Shown here piece after piece: positions 62,822 to 64,000 of a stretch of 64,000 nt of DNA. How positions within the stretch are numbered: the first letter of the stretch is position 1; each line of letters opens with the position of its first letter. The notes beneath the pieces are model-generated. The model did no database searches and was not told the DNA's origin. It worked only from the letters and a program-made list of their open reading frames with translations. The stretch is taken from assembly GCF_034006335.1 (NCBI RefSeq), contig NZ_JAWDIQ010000001.1; one strand, 5' to 3'. The stretch comes from Paracerasibacillus soli (lineage in GTDB: Bacteria; Bacillota; Bacilli; Bacillales; Amphibacillaceae). The position numbers and the translations under genes are program-made.

Positions 62822-64000
62822 TCCTAAACAGCATGTCGAAACACCCTATCTATTTTTCACAGGCAAAGGTGGAGTTGGGAAAACATCTGTGGCATGTGCA
62901 ACAGCAATAGCTCTTGCAGATCAAGGAAAAAAAGTCTTGTTAGTCAGCACAGATCCCGCCTCTAATTTACAGGATGTATTTGAAGTGGAATTATCACGTG
63001 AGCCAATAGAAATTCCAAGCGTAAAAAACTTATATGCCAGTAATATTGATCCAGAGGAAGCTGCTAGAGTTTACAGAGAAAAGACAGTTGGACCATATCG
63101 GGAAAAACTTCCTGAATCTGTGGTCAATCAGATGGAAGAACAACTTTCTGGAGCATGTACAGTAGAAATAGCTGCATTTGATGAATTCTCTCATTTACTA
63201 GCAGACGATAGTATATTTAGTCAGTATGATCATGTGTTGTTTGATACAGCTCCAACTGGTCATACGCTTCGTTTATTAACCTTACCGACAGCGTGGTCAG
63301 GCTATCTTGAAGAAGCTACACATGGTGCCTCTTGTTTGGGTCCATTGTCAGGTCTTGGGGATAAGAAGGATATGTACCAAAAAGCAGTTGAATCTCTTTC
63401 TGACAGTGGAAAGACGACATTAATCTTAGTTGCGAGACCAGAGGAATCCACCCTCATAGAAGCAAACCGTGCATCCTTAGAACTTGGAGAGATTGGTATT
63501 GAAAATCAGTTGCTTATCATAAATGGGTTATTGAACACCCATGACGAAAATGATGGGGTATCTACAGCTTTTTATGAAGGTCAGCAAGAAGCATTAAAGA
63601 AAACTCCAGAAGGATTGCAAGAGATTCAAATATTCTCATTACCTTTTGTATACTATTCGCTAACTGGTATTGGACGTCTTCGTCAGATTGTGAGTGATGC
63701 ACCTTTAGTTGGATTTGAGGATGATGATGAGGGGACTGATTTATCCCCACTTTCAGAACTAAAAGATGTTATAGATGACTTTTCCGCTAAAAATACTCGT
63801 GTCATTTTTACGATGGGTAAAGGTGGAGTTGGAAAAACATCTGTTGCTGCAGCAATTGCGGTTGGATTGACGGAAAAAGGACATAAAGTTCACTTAACAA
63901 CAACTGATCCGGCAGCACACCTTGATTATATGTTTAAAAATAGTGCAATTAATGAAAGTCTATCTATTAGTAGCATTGATCCAGAAGTAGAAGTGGAAAA
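62805..64000 (+). CDS. arsA: Arsenite-stimulated ATPase ArsA (partial, runs off the window)
   Basis: Start ATG 62805 after AAGGAG, overlapping arsD. About 398 residues are visible without interruption. The first P-loop is FTGKGGVGKTSVACATA and the switch region is LVSTDPASNLQDVF. A second homologous half begins near residue 325 with FTMGKGGVGKTSVAAA and TTTDPAAHLDYMF. The metal-site cysteine ACTVE is present in half one. ArsA drives ArsB and is fed by ArsD. The second half is cut at the window end. Confidence 0.95.
   Translation, partial: MYTLYNPKQHVETPYLFFTGKGGVGKTSVACATAIALADQGKKVLLVSTDPASNLQDVFEVELSREPIEIPSVKNLYASNIDPEEAARVYREKTVGPYREKLPESVVNQMEEQLSGACTVEIAAFDEFSHLLADDSIFSQYDHVLFDTAPTGHTLRLLTLPTAWSGYLEEATHGASCLGPLSGLGDKKDMYQKAVESLSDSGKTTLILVARPEESTLIEANRASLELGEIGIENQLLIINGLLNTHDENDGVSTAFYEGQQEALKKTPEGLQEIQIFSLPFVYYSLTGIGRLRQIVSDAPLVGFEDDDEGTDLSPLSELKDVIDDFSAKNTRVIFTMGKGGVGKTSVAAAIAVGLTEKGHKVHLTTTDPAAHLDYMFKNSAINESLSISSIDPEVEVE

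Overview
The window looks like chromosome (or a large plasmid) of a low-GC Gram-positive bacterium of the Bacillales (Bacillaceae/Planococcaceae-like). It has AT-rich coding sequence, strong AGGAGG-type ribosome binding sites, TTG/GTG starts, Gram-positive versions of cadC/cadA, merR/merA and arsRBCDA, and a phage whose genes are those of Firmicutes siphophages. I cannot name the genus from sequence alone.

Layout. (1) About 0.6-47.7 kb is a prophage of a siphovirus with an HK97-type head. Early/replication genes (0.7-11 kb): a sigma-like regulator behind a structured leader, small phage proteins, DUF2800, an Enc34-type ssDNA-binding protein, family A DNA polymerase, antirepressor, VapE-type primase-helicase, VRR-NUC, SNF2 helicase and a late-gene sigma-like activator. 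An AbiF-like HEPN gene on the opposite strand (11.2-12.2 kb) separates early from late genes and has its own promoter, small hairpin RNA and terminator. Packaging and DNA-modification genes follow: HNH, terminase small subunit, SAM synthetase, two DNA methyltransferases, then a 'virulence protein'/DUF4314/amidoligase/cyclotransferase cassette, a nucleotidyltransferase moron and terminase large subunit. Next come portal, ClpP-type protease, capsid, connectors, tail tube, tail chaperone with a -1 frameshift site, tape measure, Dit, Tal, fibre, a GH18 tail glycosidase, holin and amidase. Three large-serine-recombinase genes end the element at 47.69 kb. Its left end lies outside the window or in the gene-free first 0.57 kb.

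(2) Inside the prophage, a block of about 3.6 kb (27.78-31.37 kb) cuts the tail tube gene in two. It is ordinary chromosomal DNA: a BCCT-transporter start, a trimethoprim-resistance-like DHFR, an acetyltransferase remnant, a dispersed palindromic repeat and two sugar-ABC permeases, with the outermost genes cut off at the junctions. It may be a real insertion or an assembly chimera.

(3) 48.1-51.4 kb: a TetR regulator with operators around its own promoter, followed by an ABC ATPase and a large ABC permease, probably a drug exporter. (4) 51.4-53.1 kb: about 1.7 kb with no convincing gene, holding short direct repeats and terminator-like hairpins. (5) 53.1-64.0 kb: a metal-resistance island with cadD, cadC-cadA, merR-merA, an ACR3-like transporter and arsR-B-C-D-A (arsA runs off the end).

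A general caution: about fifty single-base frameshifts occur across the window, in phage and metal genes alike. Nearly all those I traced are the loss of one base from a short G, A or T run. This is the signature of uncorrected long-read sequence rather than gene decay, so I annotate each split gene as one locus and give the approximate break points. The tail-chaperone frameshift at 31935-31941 is different: it sits on a canonical slippery heptamer and is probably real.
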